Positions 31,562 to 33,240 of a stretch of DNA of 33,240 nt are shown here, piece after piece. The notes beneath the pieces were generated by a model that was not told the origin of the DNA, ran no database searches, and worked only from the letters and a program-made list of their open reading frames with translations. Each line of letters begins with the position of its first letter. Within the stretch, counting starts at the first letter, position 1. Position numbers and translations under genes: made by a program. Origin of the DNA: Bacteroidales bacterium (GTDB lineage: Bacteria; Bacteroidota; Bacteroidia; Bacteroidales; Marinilabiliaceae); NCBI GenBank assembly GCA_900766825.1, contig CAAFWU010000064.1:1-33240 (forward strand), given 5' to 3'.

Positions 31562-32950
31562 TTACACAAGAGCCGAAATTTCGTCCTTGGTCTTTTGCGC
31601 CAATTGGTCGGCTTCCTCCTGAGTGTGAGCCTCGGAATAGATGCGAATGATGGGCTCGGTATTGGACTTACGCAGATGGACCCAAGAGTTGGCATAGTCA
31701 ATCTTAACGCCATCGATGTCTGTGACCGTATCGCTTGAGTGATTGGCTTTGAGTTTGTTCAATATGGCATCTACGTCAACGCCTGGCTGAAGGTCAATCC
31801 TATTCTTAGACATGAAATAGGTTGGTAAGGTTGCCCTTATGGCCGTTGGTTTCTTGTGTCCTTTGGCCATATAGCTAAGCATGAGGGCTATGCCAACAAG
31901 GGCATCGCGTCCGCTGTGGCACTCGGGGAGTATGACGCCACCGTTGCCCTCGCCACCCAAGAAGGCACCCTTTTGCCTCATTAGGGTAACAACATTGACT
32001 TCGCCAACGGCAGCGGCAAAATAGTCGCAGCCATAACGGTTGGCAACATCGCGCAAGGCACGGGACGATGATAGGTTGCTAACAACGCACCCCTTGAGAC
32101 CCAAGCTATAGAGGTAGTCGGCCACAGCCACAAGGGTATACTCCTCGCCAAACATTGTTCCGTCTTCGCTAACCATGGCCAAACGATCCACATCGGGGTC
32201 TACAGCAAAGCCTATATCAGCCTTTTCGCGAGCCACGGTTGACATGAGGTCGGTGAGGTTGGCAGCCAAAGGCTCTGGGTTGTGGGCAAAGAGACCATTG
32301 GCCTCGCAGTTTACCTGCAGAACCACCTCGACGCCAAGGCGTTCCAAGAGTTTGGGAACAATGAGTCCGCCAACGGAGTTTACGGCATCGAGTGCCACTT
32401 TGAAATGACAACTCTTGATGTCTGCCACGTTGACGTAGGGCAACTCGAGGACCTTGTTTATATGATAGTCAGTAAAATCTTTGAAGGATACGGAGCCGAG
32501 GTCGTCGACCTGAGCTGCCTCATAGCTGGCATTGTTGGCAATGTCGAGAACCAGAGCTCCATCGGCAGCCGAGAGGAACTCACCAAGATTGTTGAGGAGC
32601 TTGAGGGCGTTCCACTGCTTGGGGTTGTGGCTGGCGGTAATGATGATGCCACCATTGGCTCCTTCTGCAGTCACAGCCAACTCGGTTGTTGGGGTTGTGG
32701 CCAAACCAATGTCGGTGACGTCTACACCCATGCCCACGAGTGTGCCCACGACCAAATCGCGAACCATGGGACCCGAGATGCGGGCATCGCGCCCCACCAC
32801 AACACGCAGTTTACTTACCGAGGGATTATTTTGACGCAACCATTGGGAGTAGGCCGAGACGAAGCGAACTATGTCAGAGGGTGTTAGACCTTGATCTTGT
32901 TTTCCGCCAATGGTACCGCGGATGCCAGAAATGGACTTAATGAGCGACAT
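31562..32950 (-). CDS. glmM: Phosphoglucosamine/phosphomannomutase-family enzyme, probable GlmM
   Basis: An alpha-D-phosphohexomutase of 462 residues. Four family sites are present: the phosphoserine loop TASHNP with Ser107 (105-110), the magnesium loop DPDVDR (251-256), the sugar-binding loop GGEGNGG (332-338) and the phosphate-binding loop RKSNTEPIIRIYSEA (about 428-442). In Bacteroidales an enzyme of this length and pattern is usually annotated GlmM, which makes glucosamine 1-phosphate for UDP-GlcNAc and so for peptidoglycan and lipid A. The sugar loop differs from the GExSGH of E. coli GlmM, so phosphomannomutase or phosphoglucomutase activity is possible. It follows the thioredoxin-like gene by 31 bp. 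Confidence 0.85.
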   Translation of the reverse strand: MSLIKSISGIRGTIGGKQDQGLTPSDIVRFVSAYSQWLRQNNPSVSKLRVVVGRDARISGPMVRDLVVGTLVGMGVDVTDIGLATTPTTELAVTAEGANGGIIITASHNPKQWNALKLLNNLGEFLSAADGALVLDIANNASYEAAQVDDLGSVSFKDFTDYHINKVLELPYVNVADIKSCHFKVALDAVNSVGGLIVPKLLERLGVEVVLQVNCEANGLFAHNPEPLAANLTDLMSTVAREKADIGFAVDPDVDRLAMVSEDGTMFGEEYTLVAVADYLYSLGLKGCVVSNLSSSRALRDVANRYGCDYFAAAVGEVNVVTLMRQKGAFLGGEGNGGVILPECHSGRDALVGIALMLSYMAKGHKKPTAIRATLPTYFMSKNRIDLQPGVDVDAILNKLKANHSSDTVTDIDGVKIDYANSWVHLRKSNTEPIIRIYSEAHTQEEADQLAQKTKDEISALV

Positions 32951-32981
32951 GAACTCAGGAAAAAAATGATATGCTTAAAAA

Positions 32982-33240
32982 CTACTTTCTTCTTAGCCTC
33001 TCCTCGATATCACTGAAGAGACCTTTGCCATCGTTGTCCTTGGAGACAATGATGCCGTTTTCGTCAACGAGCAAGCTGAAGGGGAGCTTGCGGATGACGT
33101 AGAGTCGGGCCACCGCCCCATCGGGGTCGATGAGTTGCCAACCAGGCAACTTATCTTCGGTTTTTGCACGAACCCACTCATCTTTATCATGGTCGAGCGA
33201 AATGCCCACAACTTCGAGACCTTTGCCTCCAAACTTGTCA
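32982..33240 (-). CDS. Thioredoxin-like (AhpC/TSA or TlpA type) protein, C-terminal part
   Basis: The 5' end is beyond the window; 85 residues are visible. The visible part reads GLEVVGISLDHDKDEWV, then a segment around PGWQLIDPDGAVARLYVIRKLPFSLLVDENGII, and a charged end. This matches the second half of TlpA/ResA-like thioredoxin folds: a strand, GISLD, the cis-proline region in IRKLPFSLLVD, and a last helix. The CxxC motif would be upstream, outside the window. Such proteins are usually secreted or lipid-anchored thiol-disulfide enzymes in Bacteroidota. Whether it is active cannot be judged here. Confidence 0.75.
   Translation of the reverse strand, partial: DKFGGKGLEVVGISLDHDKDEWVRAKTEDKLPGWQLIDPDGAVARLYVIRKLPFSLLVDENGIIVSKDNDGKGLFSDIEERLRRK

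Overview
The window looks like a chromosomal segment of a Bacteroidales bacterium (Bacteroidota). Supporting signs are the Bacteroides-type arabinose genes (an FGGY L-ribulokinase and AraA/AraD next to an SSS sugar symporter), a DUF4835 gene between coaBC and recN, a GIN-domain DUF2807 protein, a PD40/OmpA envelope protein, and several matches to the Bacteroides promoter pattern TTTG-N19-21-TAnnTTTG. The family cannot be fixed from sequence reading alone. All recognised genes but one are on the minus strand. No rRNA, tRNA, CRISPR array, transposase or phage gene was seen.

Layout, read in the direction of transcription (right to left). At 33240-31562 are the tail of a thioredoxin-like protein and a phosphoglucosamine/phosphomannomutase. 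At 31518-30826 is a small outer-membrane protein, then a 56-residue 2[4Fe-4S] ferredoxin (30621-30451) with its own terminator. At 30043-25950 is an envelope pair: a PD40/OmpA protein and a large secreted protein of unknown function. At 25477-22903 are a cytoplasmic aldose epimerase and an MltF-like lipoprotein. The lone plus-strand gene is a family 2 glycosyltransferase (21929-22792), preceded by about 590 bp of AT-rich non-coding DNA. At 21339-14363 is a complete L-arabinose operon: symporter, araD, araA, araB and a lipoprotein aldose epimerase. At 14112-7088 is a probable six-gene operon: an alpha-oxoamine synthase-like enzyme, coaBC, DUF4835, recN, a bile-acid-symporter-family transporter and a DUF2807 protein. 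At 6865-5047 are a YfcE-type phosphoesterase and a PLD-family protein. fabD and a class IV aminotransferase-like protein follow. Last comes nfnA-nfnB, ending at a strong terminator at 305-347.

How the genes fit together. The arabinose operon supports uptake, anomer conversion and the isomerase-kinase-epimerase route to D-xylulose 5-phosphate. A near-perfect palindrome covers the -7 element of its promoter, but no regulator gene is nearby. NfnAB couples NADH, NADPH and ferredoxin pools in anaerobes, and a suitable ferredoxin is encoded in the same window.

The points most worth a second look are: the oxoamine synthase homologue, in which both conserved active-site histidines are replaced; the class IV PLP protein, in which the usual pyridine-nitrogen glutamate appears to be arginine; the operator-like palindromes before the arabinose operon, fabD and the ferredoxin gene; and the uncharacterised secreted protein paired with the OmpA-type protein. 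No clearly new multi-gene defence or mobile system was found.
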